Position numbers and translations under genes: made by a program | Notes under the pieces: model-generated | Database searches by the model: none | Told to the model about the DNA's origin: nothing | The model's input: the letters and a program-made list of their open reading frames with translations, nothing else | From: Gigaspora rosea | Lineage: Eukaryota; Glomeromycota; Glomeromycetes; Diversisporales; Gigasporaceae | Assembly (NCBI GenBank): GCA_003550325.1 | Contig: QKWP01001662.1 | Location: forward strand, 32,352 to 96,351 | Direction of reading: 5' to 3' | DNA: 64,000 nucleotides | Shown: in pieces, positions 1 to 12,224 of the stretch | Layout of the letters: each line of letters opens with the position of its first letter | Numbering within the stretch: the stretch's first letter is position 1

Positions 1-186
1 CACAGGGTTAGGTTACCAAAATTAGACTTGTGTAATATTGCACAACATTAGCAGTGTGTAACCAAAAATTATTTTTGCAAAAACAATGCACTGAGCCTTT
101 GTATAACATAAGTGCATATGTTATTTTGAATTCTAAAAATAGAAATTCTTGTATAACCATGGTGCGAATAGCAAAAATTCATGGTT
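1..186. repeat. Right arm of a foldback element (partial)
   Basis: This stretch closely matches the right arm of the complete foldback element at 52842-53437: both contain the run GGTTAGGTTAC, then TTAGACTTGT, a TTTTTGCAAAAAC segment and a terminal AATAGCAAAAAT. The left arm lies outside the window. It is non-coding. The match was made by eye. Confidence 0.75.
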
Positions 187-389
187 ATAAAAAAAATCGT
201 ATATATATAAAAAAAATCATACAATATATATAAAAAAAAATGTAAAAAGCGTTAAAAAAATAAAAAACATTAAAAATAATAAAAAAAGTGAATAAAAAGA
301 ATAAAAAAACATGTTTTTACTTTATTTATTTGTTTATTTATTTATCGTTTTTAATGTTATTATTTTCCTGATGTAATTTTCCCAAAAAA
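187..389. other. AT-rich low-complexity stretch
   Basis: Runs of A with TATATA and AAATAAAAA blocks, followed by T-rich ATTTATTTGT repeats. I see no gene or element end here. Confidence 0.7.
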
Positions 390-569
390 GGATAAATTGC
401 TAAAAATAAAAATAACATGTGTAAAATCTTAGTAACTCACTAAAATATTCAATTATGACCCTTTTTAAAATTAACTTAAATTTGCTAAAATTTTAATTTG
501 GACCTTAGATCAAATTTGAATCAATTTGCTAAAAAAAAATATAATATATATTAGAGATGTCCGGGTCCT
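390..569. mobile_element. Right end of an AGGACCC-type hAT-like element
   Basis: The last 180 bases closely match the right end of the complete element at 44429-47975. Both share ATTCAATTATGACCC, TTTGGACCTTAGATC and the terminal AGAGATGTCCGGGTCCT (one G more in the other copy). The left end of this copy is not in the window. The next 200 bases (570-780) are T-rich low complexity. Confidence 0.7.
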
Positions 570-1216
570 ACTAAAATATTGGTTTTTTTTTTATTATTTA
601 TTTTTTGTTTTTGATGTTTTTTTTATTTTATTTTATTTTATTTTTTATTTTTTTTTTGTTTTAATTCAGTTTAATGTTATTTTTTATTTTAATAATTTTT
701 TTTAAATTATTTTTTATTTTAAATTATTTTTTTTATTTTAAATTATTTTTTTTATTGTAATTTATTTTTTTTATTTCATATTTGCTATATAACCATGAAA
801 TAATACATAAGGAGTTGTTTTAAATTTCAGTTTTAATTAAGCTTAATTTGGGCCAAATTTCAAAACCACACCTCTTCGCATTATTTTTATAGTTACATAA
901 TATTTTTATTTTGTTAATTTTACTTCTTATATATATTCATTTTACTGGATGCATCAAAGGGGAAGTGGAGGGGTATGCTAACTGAAAAATTAACTTGAAT
1001 AGGCTTACACATTACAAAATACCATATTTCTGAAAAAAGTCAAAACTATTGAAAGAGTCCTATATTTGAACCTTTTTAAGTGCATATATTCTGCATTATT
1101 TTACAAGTTAGGTTTATTTCAATTAACTTAAGTCCTTAATTTTGAAATTACATACTTTATAAATTGGTAAAAATTAAAAAAGACAAAATTATATAACCAA
1201 ATAATAAAAAACTATA
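570..1216. other. Intergenic, no gene seen
   Basis: T-rich low complexity (TTTTATTTTAAATTATT-type repeats) to about 780, then unique-looking AT-rich sequence. No open frame or element terminus that I can support. Confidence 0.6.
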
Positions 1217-1643
1217 CATATGGGCTGATTTATAGAATTGCCAATAACTTTTGATATACTAATCTATTTTTGAATAATTTTATTACCAAAATGTTGGTCT
1301 CAATGAGTCGGTTCTAATGAATCCAAAATCATTAAAATTCAATCACGGGATCCCAAGATAATTAAGATTTTGTATAATTTTATATTAACTTTTACTATGT
1401 AGACAATCAACGTATGAATTGGTTTTCATATATGAAAACCAATCCATACGTTAATTGTTTACATAGTAAAACCAATCCATACGTTGATTGTCTACATAAT
1501 TATCTTGGGATCCTGTGATTGGATTTTGATGATTTTGGTTCATTAGAACCGTCTCATAGAGACCAACATTTTGGTGATAAAATTATTCAAAAATAGATTA
1601 GTATATCATAAGTTATTGGCAATTCCATAAATCAGCCCATATG
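1217..1643. mobile_element. Foldback (inverted-repeat) element
   Basis: The ends CATATGGGCTGATTTAT and ATAAATCAGCCCATATG are inverted copies, and the inverted match continues inward for most of the element (CCAAAATGTTGGTCTC against GAGACCAACATTTTGG). The core has an extra repeat of CCAATCCATACGTT. It shares an internal block (TTCATTAGAA next to a CCAAAATC motif) with the foldback at 5766-6214 and with repeats near 48250 and 49350, so these form one family. No coding frame. Confidence 0.8.
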
Positions 1644-2040
1644 ACAACCATTAATAATATTAATTATATCGTAAATATTCACTGTATAAATAAAAAGTAA
1701 TAAAAATTTATATAAAATTTCATATAAAAATATTAGGTTGGTTAATATATGGTAACAAATCATTCTTTACCAATTTTTTTAACATTTAATAACCTTTGAA
1801 ATGTATCTATTCAATTACATCTTCATATCTTATAGCTCTAAGTTGGAATGTATCATCAATATCCTTATTTCTAATTGTTCATCTTATTGCTATGTCAGAG
1901 TTGCATGTTAGATACCATGCAGGTTGAGTTCATACAATATGCATATTTTTTATATTTAAAATTTCTAATAAAATATTTAATTGATTTTGCATTTGCAGGT
2001 TTAACCTTTATATAGAATATAAATAGTTTTTATATTTATT

Positions 2041-2420
2041 AACTAAACTAATAAATTGTATATAATGTTAAATATAAGCATTTATTTTCTTGTTTTGTTA
2101 ACTTATTTGCAGTTTTTATTTTATAAAATTATTAAATATTTTTTATACTTACTTACTGAATGTAATGATTAATGCGAATGAAATATTTCTTGTTTTGTGA
2201 ACTTGTTTTGCAGTTTTTATTCATAAAATTATTAAATATTCTTTGTACTCACTCACTAAATAAAATGAATAATGTGAATGAAATGAATTGTGTAATAGTA
2301 AATAAGTATTTATATTCTTGGTTTGTAAATTTATTTTGCAGTTTTGGTATTGTAAAATTATTAAGGTTCTTTATACTTACTTAATAAATAAAATGATTAA
2401 TATGAATAAAATAAGTATGG
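2041..2420. repeat. Minisatellite array, first block
   Basis: About three degenerate units of 100-130 bases. Each has TTCTTGTTTTGTGAACTTG, then TTTTGCAGTTTTTAT, TTATTAAATGTTCTTTATAC and a TAATGTGAATGAAATG segment. An open frame of 70 codons across 2172-2384 is a by-product of the repeat and has no credible product. Confidence 0.8.
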
Positions 2421-2489
2421 TAAATTATAGTATTGTATGGTTCTGATATAACAATCTGTATGTTTCTCTTTAAACTTTTATGTTGCTAT

Positions 2490-3522
2490 AGGACCCAGAC
2501 ATCTCTCATATAGGTCATAACTGGATTTTGGCCAATTTTGACCTAAATTACAAACCAATTTGTTTAAATAACTTCTGATCCAGTAATCAGAATTGAATAA
2601 ACTTTTTTTTGTTAAATGTGCATCACTTAGAACTTCATTTTAAAAAATGTTCATTCAAATTGGTCCACTAGATGCCAAGATAATTGCCAAAACCCATTTT
2701 TTTGCTTCTTAAATTTAGGGTTTTTGCTGAATTGCATAATGTATAACCTCTGTACTATATGTTCAGGCCCTATTGCTATTATTTTCATTTGTTCTTAAAA
2801 CTTTATCTTAATTATCCCAACTTAATTTTTTTCTTTTAAATATTGAGCAACAATTATAATGTTTTTATTTGTTGCAACTATGAAAAAACAACTTCAAAAC
2901 AACTTTGTAGATCAGTTTTGATAAAATAGTCTTTAACATGTAGAACCAATTTAATGAACAGTTTTATATAAACATAATTATTTTTTTTGAAAATTTTACA
3001 AACTTACAAGGAAAAAAATAGGTTTGAATTTGAATTCAAGATTATAAGAACTTTAAAAATTTTTCCTGATCCATTAATTTTTCACCAATAATTAAAAATT
3101 TATTATTTCTATTGTGAGAATTTTAAAAATTACCTATATTATTTTTACAAGCTATAAAAATTTTAAAATCATCTAACTGAATATAGTCTTCACATGGTTA
3201 TAAAAAGAATTAAAAATAGTTCAACCAATATAATCTTTTTCTAACTAAAAATTTCAAAATAACCTGACTAAAAAGGTTTTTACCAACTATGAGAATTTTA
3301 AAAATATTTGACTAAAATAAAGTATTAGGATCTTAAAAATAACCCAACAAAATAAAGTTCTTCATTTTGCTATAAGAATTTAAAAAATTATCAACAAACC
3401 AAACAGTATCTTCACTACTATAAGAATTTTAAAAACTAATTTTAAAACCATCCACTAAAATGTTAGTCTTCATTTAACAAAGTAAAACTAAATACTGTTT
3501 TGCTTTTTATGAAATATAGTTC
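2490..3522. mobile_element. Left end of an AGGACCC-type hAT-like element; rest AT-rich
   Basis: AGGACCCAGACATCTCTC followed by TAGGTCATAACTG matches the left end of the complete element at 44429. I cannot find its right end in the window. The sequence after it is AT-rich, with an AAGAATTTTAAAAAT-like motif recurring loosely from 3050 to 3450. No gene. Confidence 0.55.
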
Positions 3523-3562
3523 ATTTGCACAGGTATATATGAAAATATATACCTGTGCAAAT
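3523..3562. other. Perfect 18-bp hairpin with GAAA loop
   Basis: ATTTGCACAGGTATATAT at 3523-3540 is perfectly complementary to 3545-3562, with the four bases GAAA between. Whether it is transcribed is unknown; it could also be the end of an inverted-repeat element. Confidence 0.75.
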
Positions 3563-3599
3563 AAGCTTTTAAAAAAAGCATGAGTTGTTATATAAGACA

Positions 3600-5030
3600 C
3601 GTACATTAAATAAAGATTTTTTTTTTTTGTAAACTTGTTTTGCAGTTTTTATTTTGTAAAATTAAATGTTCTTTATACTTACTTGCAAATAAAATGAATT
3701 GTATGTAATGGTAAATAAGTATTTATATTATTGGTTTGTAAACTTATTTTGCAGTTTATGTTTTGTAAAATTATTAAATGTTCTTTATACTCACTTGCTG
3801 AATAAAATGATTAATGTAAATAAATGAGTACATAATGGTAAATAAGCATTTATTTCTTGTTTTGTGAACTTGTTTTACAGTTTTTACTCAGACTAAATTA
3901 ATGCAAATGAAATAATTGTACATACTAGTAAATAAGTATTTATTTTTTTTGTTTTGTGAACTTGTTTTTCAGTTTTTATTTCTAAAATTATTAAATGTTC
4001 TTTATCTTGCTAAATAAAATGATTAATGTGAATAAAATGAATTGTACACAATAGTAAATAAGCATTTATTTTCTTGTTTTGTTTGTAAAATTATTAAATG
4101 TTCTTTATACTCACTCACTGAATGAAATAATTAATACAAATGGAATGAATTGTACACAACAGTAAATAGGTATTTATTTTCTTGTTTAGTGAACTTGTTT
4201 TGCAGTTTTTACTTTATAAATTAATAAATATTCTTTATACTCACTCACTAAATAAAATAATTAATGCAATGAAATAAATTGTACATAATAGTAAATAAGT
4301 ATTTATATTCTTGTTTTGTATATTTATTAAATGTTCTTTATATTCACTTGCTGAATAAAATAATTAATGTAAATGAAATGAGTATATAATAGTAAATAAG
4401 TATTTATATTCTTGTTTTGTAAACATATTTTGCAGTTTTTGTTTCATAAAATTATTAAATGTTCTTTATACTCACTCACTGAATGAAATGATTAATGCAT
4501 ACAAAATGAGTACATAATAGTAAATAAGCATTTATTTTCTTGTTTTGTGGACTTGTTTTACAGTTTTACTTCATAAGATTATTAAATGTTCTTTATACTC
4601 ACTCACTGAATGAAATAATTAATTGAATAAAATAAATTGTACATAATAATAAATAAATATTTATTTTCTTGTTTTGTGAACTTGTTTTGCAGTTTTTATT
4701 TTATAAAATTATTAAATGTTTTGTACTCACAGACTTAATTAATGCAAACGAAATGAATTGTACATAATGGTAAATAAGTATTTATTTTCTTGTTTTGTGA
4801 ACTTGTTTTCAGTTTTAATTTTGTAAAATTATTTAATATTCTTTATACTTGCTAAATAAAATAATTAATGTGAATGAAATGAATTATATATAATGGCAAA
4901 TATGTATTAATTTTCTTGCTTTGTGAGCTTGTTTTTCATAAAATTATTGAATGTTCTTTATACTCATTCACTAAATGAAAAAATTAATGTGAATGAAATG
5001 AATTGTATGTAATGGTAAAGTGGTGTGTAA
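3600..5030. repeat. Minisatellite array, second block
   Basis: About ten to twelve units of the 100-130 base repeat also seen at 2041-2420. The core TTGTTTTGCAGTTTTTAT recurs near 3640, 3750, 3870, 3970, 4200, 4430, 4560, 4690 and 4810, alternating with TTAAATGTTCTTTATACTC and GTACATAATAGTAAATAAG. Units vary by small indels, so the array is old. No gene inside. Confidence 0.85.
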
Positions 5031-5765
5031 AGTGTTTCTGTACAAATCCTTTTAATTGGGCCTTATTTTTTGCAATATTTTTATCATAACTAATGACTTT
5101 TTTCTTTGTATATATTAGGTGTAGTTGGGATTTTGTGATTTCAATTGTGAATTTTATTCACAAAATCACAGAATTAGAGCAATTGGTTTGCTGATTGGGC
5201 TTTTGTAATTTTACAAATTCTTAGGTTTAGGTAAATTTGATTATACTAATTGAAAATCTGACTATATTCTGATAGCAGTAAACAATACTTTTTAGTTTTT
5301 CTTTTATATTAACTATAAGAAATAGATTTTTTAAATATCATAAAAAAAAGAAAAACTATTACAACAAACAAATTTACAAGGTTTTTTATAGGACAAAATA
5401 AGTATATGTTTTTATTTATAAAAAAAAAATAAATACAAAGGTAATAACTTTTTAGAGCTAATACTTCTATTCTAATTTCAATGGTAAGTCTCTCTAAGTC
5501 CAACTCATACTAAACTATACTGAACTTTTTATCTGGACTTGACTCTGCTTTCCAGTTAAGTAAACTTATTGCCTTTATATACTTTTTAATTATAGACTAA
5601 AATATTACATAAGATTCTTTTTAATCTTTTGCTTCTTTTACATCCTATGGATTATTTTAATCTTTTACATCTTATGAATCATTTTAAACTTTTGAATCTT
5701 TTGATTAAAAAGTTCATAATTTTTGGTCCTCTATAATACTATTATTAAAATAGTATATATATACA
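5031..5765. other. Intergenic, no gene seen
   Basis: AT-rich sequence with a loose local repeat of TCTTTTACATCCTATGGATT near 5630-5700. No gene or element terminus recognised. Confidence 0.6.
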
Positions 5766-6214
5766 TCATATCCGTGGATTTTTGGAATTTATTATTAAAA
5801 ATTCCAAAAATCTTTAACAGCGAATAACATTTGTTCCACTGGTCCATTTTTGATGAAACAACTAACAAAAATGTGAGATGATTCTAATGAACCCAAAATC
5901 ATTAAAATCCAATCACTGGATCCAGAGATCGTTAATGATTAGTGTAGCTGAATCAGTTTTTATTTTTTCATCGCCACTTCGGGTATTTAAGGATTGCAAA
6001 AAACCAATCCTTAAATACCTGAAGTGACACAAATTGTTAACGAACTCTGGATCTAGTAATTGGATTTTAGCGATTTTGGGTTCATTAGAAATGCCTTATC
6101 AATGCGAACATTTTGGTATTTTTTCTTCAAAAAAGGACTAGTGGAACGAAAGTTATTCGCTGTTAAAGAATTTTGAATTTTTAATAGTAATTCCAAAAAT
6201 CCACAGATATGTAT
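5766..6214. mobile_element. Foldback (inverted-repeat) element
   Basis: Outer arms ATATCCGTGGATTTTTGGAA and TTCCAAAAATCCACAGATAT are inverted copies with few mismatches, and the complementarity continues to the centre near 5990 (CACTTCGGGTATTTAAGGAT against ATCCTTAAATACCTGAAGTG). It is related internally to the element at 1217-1643. No coding potential; the 81-codon frame on the minus strand is incidental. Confidence 0.8.
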
Positions 6215-7624
6215 AAGAATGATAATAAAAAAAATAAAATAAAAATAGAAATTGAACACAGACTGAATTTGGAACTGCACTATCTCAATTTTGCCCACCT
6301 ATTACAACATATGTACTTACATAAAATTATACATAACCCATTTCTGGTACCAGTTTATAAAAAATATAGAAATAAATAATCATATCATGCATTTAAAAAA
6401 GAAATATCCAAATAAAAGCATAAATTTTTACAGGAACTTTATATGCAACTTAAGGGTAGAGTGTATATAGATCATTTATCATATAATTTTGGTAGTATAA
6501 TAAGATTTATATAGAAATTAAAATGTGCTGCTAATAAAACTTTTTACAGTTGTAATCAAATTTGACTAAAATTTTATAATATATAGAACAAAATGTACAT
6601 TTTATAATAGTAAAATTTTAATAAAGTATATATTTAAAAAAATTATACTTCTATATATTATAAAGGTTTTCTGAATTACACAAAATAGTTAATTTTGATT
6701 GACCAATATCATTTGATCATTATATAATTTTTGTAAACAACTTTTTACACCTAAAATTTAAAATCTTTATAACTTGATGAATATTCAACCAATTTTAATA
6801 ATTTTACTATTTTTAGAATCAAAAAAACCCATTCAAAAATGATTTGCTTAAAAAAATTTTACAAAATTTTAAAAAGAAAAAAATCAATGCCACAAATTTT
6901 TATATGTAATTTGCAATTTGCTCCCCCTACCCTTAACCATGTACTCTATTTTTTGTATAAACAATACTACAATACAATAATAATAGATAAAGGACTTTAA
7001 TTAAAAATAAACAATAAAATAAGATAAACTAATAAAAATAAAGTAACCTATTATATCACACATGGCTTATATGGCATTGTTATTGAGTACAATATAGTAA
7101 AACCATGTTTCACAATTTGAGATTGCTGTCAAAAATTTTACTAGCAAATGTAAATTATTGTAAAATGTCTTTAGTATTTATAATTATCATTTGATTAGGG
7201 TGGCAAAAAATTCCAAAAAAAATAAATAAAAAGAGCAAAATAATGCAGGTATAATATACTACAATAAACAGCACAGTTTTGATACAAAAACAAAAAATTT
7301 TGAATAATCATGTCTTTCTTACCATTTTGCAAGAGCAAGAGCAACATCAGCATCAACATCAACAAGAACAAGAGTGATACAGCAAATTTCTTTTTTTAGA
7401 TATACAGTTGGTAGCATTAGCTAATGTAATCACACGCGCATATTTAACAAACCTGTATTTAACAAATATGAGATTGCCCAAATTTTCAAATTTTAATTGG
7501 TCAAAAATTACATGAGAAGAATAATTTTAAGGATGACTACTAAAATTATAAATACATCATACTGACACATGTAATATTTACAAACTTAATCTTTCTCTTT
7601 AATAAACATAATAAAATTAAATTT
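6215..7624. other. Intergenic upstream of the F-box pseudogene
   Basis: AT-rich, without a recognisable gene. A short run of AACATCAGCATCAACATCAAC near 7340 is a trinucleotide-like repeat. I cannot point to a specific promoter. Confidence 0.5.
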
Positions 7625-8952
7625 ATGGCATCAAAAATATTTATGGGCAATATGCCCAAATTAATGGAAAATATTCTTTATTCTTTATACTCGTGCACAC
7701 TATTGAGCTGTCATTGGTGTAAAATGTCAATTCCTATTCTTTGGCAAGATCCATTTTCATTCGAACAAAGTCCACTATTCATTTCTAAACATTTTTTTTT
7801 TTTGGCGAAGATGAAAAACTCACTTTAAAAGAATGTGGAATAATTGCAAAATTTTCCAAAAACACTATTCAATTATGCAAAATTTCCAAAGGTTCTTGAT
7901 CTATCTCATTTAGAAAGTAAGATTCAAGAGTAGATTCATCTCGAACTTGTTAATAATTCAGCACCATCTTATAAAAATACATTGATAAAGCTTATAATTA
8001 ATTTATTACTTAAATTGTTTATTGAAAGTGGTGCCACTTTGCATAGATTAATTTTATATTTTTCTGATTCTTTTGAATTTAAGCCAGAGGTATTTAACTC
8101 ATTAGAACAAAATGATCAATTTTATTTCAACTCCAAGATCTTTACTTAATTGGAATAATTGGTTACAGTATTAATAGTGCAACTACATTAATAAAACTCT
8201 TGCCAAAAAATTCTATGAAAATTAGAGATTTTTGACTTACAAAACTTTTTTGGGGTTGTTATAAGTTACAAATATCTCATGCTCTTATACATATTATTAA
8301 ATCACAAGAGCGACTTAAGAAATTTAGTATATCAGGTGCAAAAAATCTTATAGAATTCTACGATATCATTTCAGCTTTAGAGAGTCAAAAAAATTTGCTA
8401 CAAGAAGTTGTATTAGAAAACTGTACTTATAATGCGGAGTTTGAGATACTAAAAAATTGTAAAAATTTAGAACACTTTGTATGAGTTATTTTAACTATCC
8501 AGAACTGTTGGAAATATTAAATTATAAAATCGGCACTTTAGAGATAGTCAGTTTACTTACTGATACATTACCAATAGTACAAATTTTAGAAAAGTCTAGC
8601 TTATTATTACAACGACTAAAACTCGATTTCAATATAATTTTTGATGAACTTTATTACTAGAATCAATTAAGTTCTTCTATCCAAATATTATATATTTAGT
8701 ATTTCAAAAATTAGATTTTCCACACAACTTCTAGAGCTTATTGGTAACTTACAACAACTTCAATTTCTCATATTACGGTGCATTGTTAGCATATCAGAAA
8801 AACCAGAAGAACTAAAAGAATGAATTAAACAGCTTGCAAAAATATTGCCATTAAATTGCAATACCTTGACTTAAGAGGTACTTGGCTAACCAATATATTA
8901 ATATTTTTTTCAATCATTGCAATACACCTTTAAAAAAACTGTTAATTTATTA
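7625..8952 (+). pseudogene. F-box/LRR-like gene, 5' part, interrupted by transposons
   Basis: The ATG at 7625 opens MASKIFMGNMPKLMENIL, followed by LYSCTLLSCHWCKMSIPILW, the F-box-like start of a large family of F-box/LRR proteins that I recall from Rhizophagus. Such proteins act as substrate-selecting parts of SCF ubiquitin ligases. Downstream, leucine-rich segments remain readable in changing frames (IESGATLHRL near 8030, LQRLKLDF near 8615, LQYLDLRGTWLTN near 8860). Frameshifts and stops break the frame soon after residue 68 and at several later points, so it cannot encode the full protein. At 8952 the reading is cut by an 11.9-kb insertion and continues at 20844 after the duplicated ATTTATTA. 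Pseudogene status is clear; the family name rests on memory of similar proteins. Confidence 0.8.
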
Positions 8953-9302
8953 TAGGGATGTTAATGGAGTAAGGTACTCCAGAGTAACTGTGGAGTATAA
9001 CCCCACTTCATACTGGTATGGTCTAGACATAACACTATCTCGGATTACTAAAATATTATTAATAGGAGTAATTGCTCCAAAGTAATACTACTAATACAAA
9101 ATGGATTATACGCTGGAGTATCTATATTACTAAAGTTTTAATGTCTGTCTGTCACGTTTAAACAATCTGATTGGTTGAATTTTGGGTACCATGATCTGGA
9201 TCATCATCAGGTAATCTACATCATATGATCTACATAAGTATAAGTTAGAATTACTTATTTTGTATTTTTGAGTTGATTCGTGTTGATCTCTATAGCTGTA
9301 TA

Positions 9303-9372
9303 CACGGACGGACATAAATGTCCGCATAATTTAGTGATCTGATCATAAATCATGCGGATATAAATGCCCGTG
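9303..9372. other. Hairpin near the Helitron 5' end
   Basis: CACGGACGGACATAAATGTC at 9303 and its imperfect complement ending GCGGATATAAATGCCCGTG at 9372 form an inverted repeat. A smaller palindrome, GGACATAAATGTCC, is nested in the left arm. It may be a structural feature of the Helitron 5' region or a tiny insertion. Confidence 0.55.
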
Positions 9373-9788
9373 ACTGGAATACATGTTTAGCCTATACTAA
9401 TAAGCTTATGTAACTAGAATCCAACACCAAAATCATGCCCATTGTTGTATTTCCCAAAAAGGCTAATATATGATTTTTATAATCATATTAACCTACAAAA
9501 CAACAATACGAGACAAACAACAATACTACTAGACTTGACTTCCAATATATATAGCTTTAAAAATAAAAATAAACAATTGCTCTGTTCCGACACTGACTAA
9601 AAAAATTATACAAATATAATTTTTCTACTATAACAACTATATACAAAATCTATGCTGTAGTATATTATGTATATGGTATGATTCTATTACGCTCATACTA
9701 TATCGTAGCTTACACTCATACTGTATCGTAGTTTATTATGTGAGTCTGTTTTTATTGTTTTTATTATACTCATATAAAATATTTATTT

Positions 9789-9899
9789 AAAAAAAAGAGC
9801 GTTTTTAACTTCACCGTTTGTATAAATAGCGTTATGCGCTTGTTTTCATATTTACGAAAAAAAAGAGCATTTTTAACTCCACTATTTGTATAAATAGCG
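9789..9899 (+). promoter_or_regulatory. Duplicated TATA-box segment upstream of Helitron ORF
   Basis: A block AAAAAAAAGAGCGTTTTTAA to TATAAATAGCG occurs twice, starting at 9789 and 9857, with a 68-base period. Each copy holds TATAAATA (9821-9828 and 9889-9896). The second lies about 90 bases before the presumed start codon at 9987. Promoter function is inferred from position and motif only. Confidence 0.5.
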
Positions 9900-9986
9900 C
9901 ATGTGCCAAATATTTACACGCTTGATTTCTTATTTTTTATTTTTCCATTTTTTAAAAAAACAAAAGTCACGTACTTGCGTATCTCT

Positions 9987-10380
9987 CATGCCATGTAAGA
10001 AAAATACCCTTTTAGCTCAAGAACAAAGAGAAGTTAATATCGCGCGAAAATGTAAAAGTAGATCAAATGAAACTGTTGAAGTGTATCATAACCATCAGCA
10101 ACAAGATGACTCAACTAAGGTCAACGAAGGTTGGAAGAAACTAAAGAAGAGCATCATTAACATACTGAACATAATGCAGAAGCACATCATTTTCGACATG
10201 TTAACAATCCTAAACTACTCAAGCTTGTATATAACTTCTTTGAAATGTCAAGCAATTATTCTATACCTCATTTTATTAATGCCACGAACTATGTTAATTG
10301 TACCCATTGTAATACACTTAAGTTATCTTCTGAAAGTCCTGGAATGTGTTGCTCTAATGGAAAAGTCATATTATCTGAAC
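9987..10380 (+). pseudogene. Helitron RepHel, N-terminal part
   Basis: The frame starts MPCKKNTLLAQEQREVNIAR, a lysine- and arginine-rich N-terminus as found before the Rep domain in fungal Helitron proteins. A frameshift follows near 10190; in the next frame a zinc-finger-like segment reads NCTHCNTLKLSSESPGMCCS and then NGKVILSE. The 160-codon open frame beginning at 9901 switches out of the correct frame here, so its C-terminal half is not meaningful. The coding sequence is cut at 10380 by a hAT-like element and resumes at 12432. Confidence 0.7.
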
Positions 10381-10465
10381 TAGTGAATTGACTCGTCTAA
10401 AAAATCTTTACCCGAGTCACCCGATGGGTGATCAATGTGCCACCCGAGTGAAAATGGGTTAGTCC

Positions 10466-11784
10466 TAGGGTTCCTACAAACCCGGATCAAATCAATCTTT
10501 AGGTCAGATTTGGGTTTGATTTGATTTGAAATCAAACCCAAACCCAAACTATGATTAAAAAAAATATTTGAGTTGATTTGAAGCGAACTTTTTAGTTAAA
10601 TTTGAGTTTGGTTTGAATTTGAGTTTGAAGCTTGCAAACTAGTTTGAGTTTGAATAATATAAATATATTTTTATATTTTAATTGATAATCCGCCAGTCAA
10701 CTAGAGAGTGATCATATGAAAATCACTATAGGCGAAATGTGGCGTGCTTTCATCTAAAACCTTTTTTCTTACTAAGTTAACGATACATGCCCACTAATTA
10801 AAAATTGTAGAGCTCATCAAGACGCATCTAACGGTGGTTAGATCATCCAAATCGGTCCAGATATCGTCAAAAACGATTGGCTGACTATATAAAATCTCTA
10901 TATAAACAAATATTGTTTACATAGAGATTTTATATAGTCAGACAATCGTTTTTCAACGATATCTTGCCATCCACTGAGCCATTTGGATGATCTAACCACC
11001 ATTAGGTGCGTCTCGATGAGCTCTACGACTTTTAATTAGTGGACAAGTATCGTTAACTTAGTAAGAAAAAACATTTTAGATAGAAGAACGCCACATTTCG
11101 CCTATAGTGATTTTCATATGTAATCTGCATCTTTGAGTTTTATATAGTCAGCCAATTATTTTTTGATGATATCTTGCCATCCACTAGGCCAATTTGGATG
11201 GTCTAACCACTTTTAGATGTGTCTCTACGAGCTCTACAACTTTTAATTAGTGGACATGTATCGTTAACTTAGTATGAAAAAAGTTTTAGATGGAAGTACA
11301 TCACATTTCGCCTATAGTGATTTTTATATGTAATTTGATCACTAAGTTTTATATAGTCGGCCAATCGTTTTTTGACAATATCTCGCCATCCACCAGGCTG
11401 ATTTAGATGATCTAACTACCGTTATATGCGTCTCGACGAGCTCTACAACTTTCAATTAGTGGATATGTATCATTAACATAGTAAGAAAAAAAGTTTTAAA
11501 TGGAAGCATGCCACATTTCGCCTATGATTACTCTTCAGTTGACAGACTGATTATCATTTAAAATATAAAAATATATATATGTCATTCAAACTCAAACTAG
11601 TTTGCAAACTTCAAATCAAACTCAAATCAAACTTAGTATAGTATTTGGGATTGGTTTTAATTTGATTATTTTTTATTTGAATTTGGGTTTGATCTCAAAC
11701 TTTATAAAATTTATAGTTTGAGTTTGGTTTGATTTAGGGTTTGATCAAACTCAAATCAAACCCGGATCAAACTTCGAAACCCTA
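10466..11784. mobile_element. Nested TAGGGTTCC-type TIR element
   Basis: It begins TAGGGTTCC and ends GAAACCCTA, with subterminal blocks rich in TTTGATTTGAGTTTGA in opposite orientation at the two ends. GTTAGTCC is duplicated exactly at 10458-10465 and 11785-11792 (8 bp, hAT-like). A related shorter element is at 30202-30467. The interior 10681-11557 is a separate foldback structure. No coding frame. Confidence 0.8.
10681..11557. repeat. Foldback with one left arm and three right arms
   Basis: A left arm of about 220 bases (10690-10910) faces three tandem inverted copies beginning near 10928, 11138 and 11347 (period about 210). Each copy contains TTTTATATAGTC, a GCCATCCACY motif, GAGCTCTAC, AATTAGTGGA and ends ACATTTCGCCTAT. 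Outer ends TTGATAATC and GATTATCA close the structure. The copies differ by several percent, so the tandem expansion is not recent. Confidence 0.8.
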
Positions 11785-11949
11785 GTTAGTCCAAAAAAAG
11801 GCACCACCAAGGTCACCAGACAGATGACCAGACAGATAACCCGTTAGTAACCTGGGTCAATTAAAAAACATCTCAGATAGTTAGTGATTTGACCCAGGTG
11901 TGTTAACCTATAGTTGGTAGTAAAATTAATTTTACAAATTAATATGGTT

Positions 11950-12110
11950 ATGGCATTGCCATATTTTTTGCCGTAATTGCTGTGAGCCATAATGCCATAA
12001 TGCTGTAAAGCCGTAATGGCATAAAGCTGTAATGCTGTAAAGTCGTAATGCTATAAAGCTATAATGCCATAATGCTATAATGCAGAAATACTATCTGCTA
12101 TAATACTGTT
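11950..12110. repeat. Short tandem repeat, GCYRTAATGC type
   Basis: Degenerate repeats of about 10-20 bases around CATAATGCTGTAAAGCCGTA run through this stretch inside the hAT-like element. No gene. Confidence 0.75.
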
Positions 12111-12224
12111 TATTAAAATTCTGTGCTGCTTTATGGTTTCCTTTAAATAATTTACTATTAAATATTTTTCAAATTTGATTTTGTTGACTTTACAAATTTG
12201 CATTAATTTGTATTGGGTTTTTGC

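Noticed and set aside
2172..2384. 70-codon open frame
   Set aside because: It lies within a degenerate minisatellite and its peptide follows the repeat unit; no start context or homology.
10381..11784. One large inverted repeat covering the whole region
   Set aside because: The structure resolves into two nested elements with separate exact 8-bp duplications plus an inner foldback.
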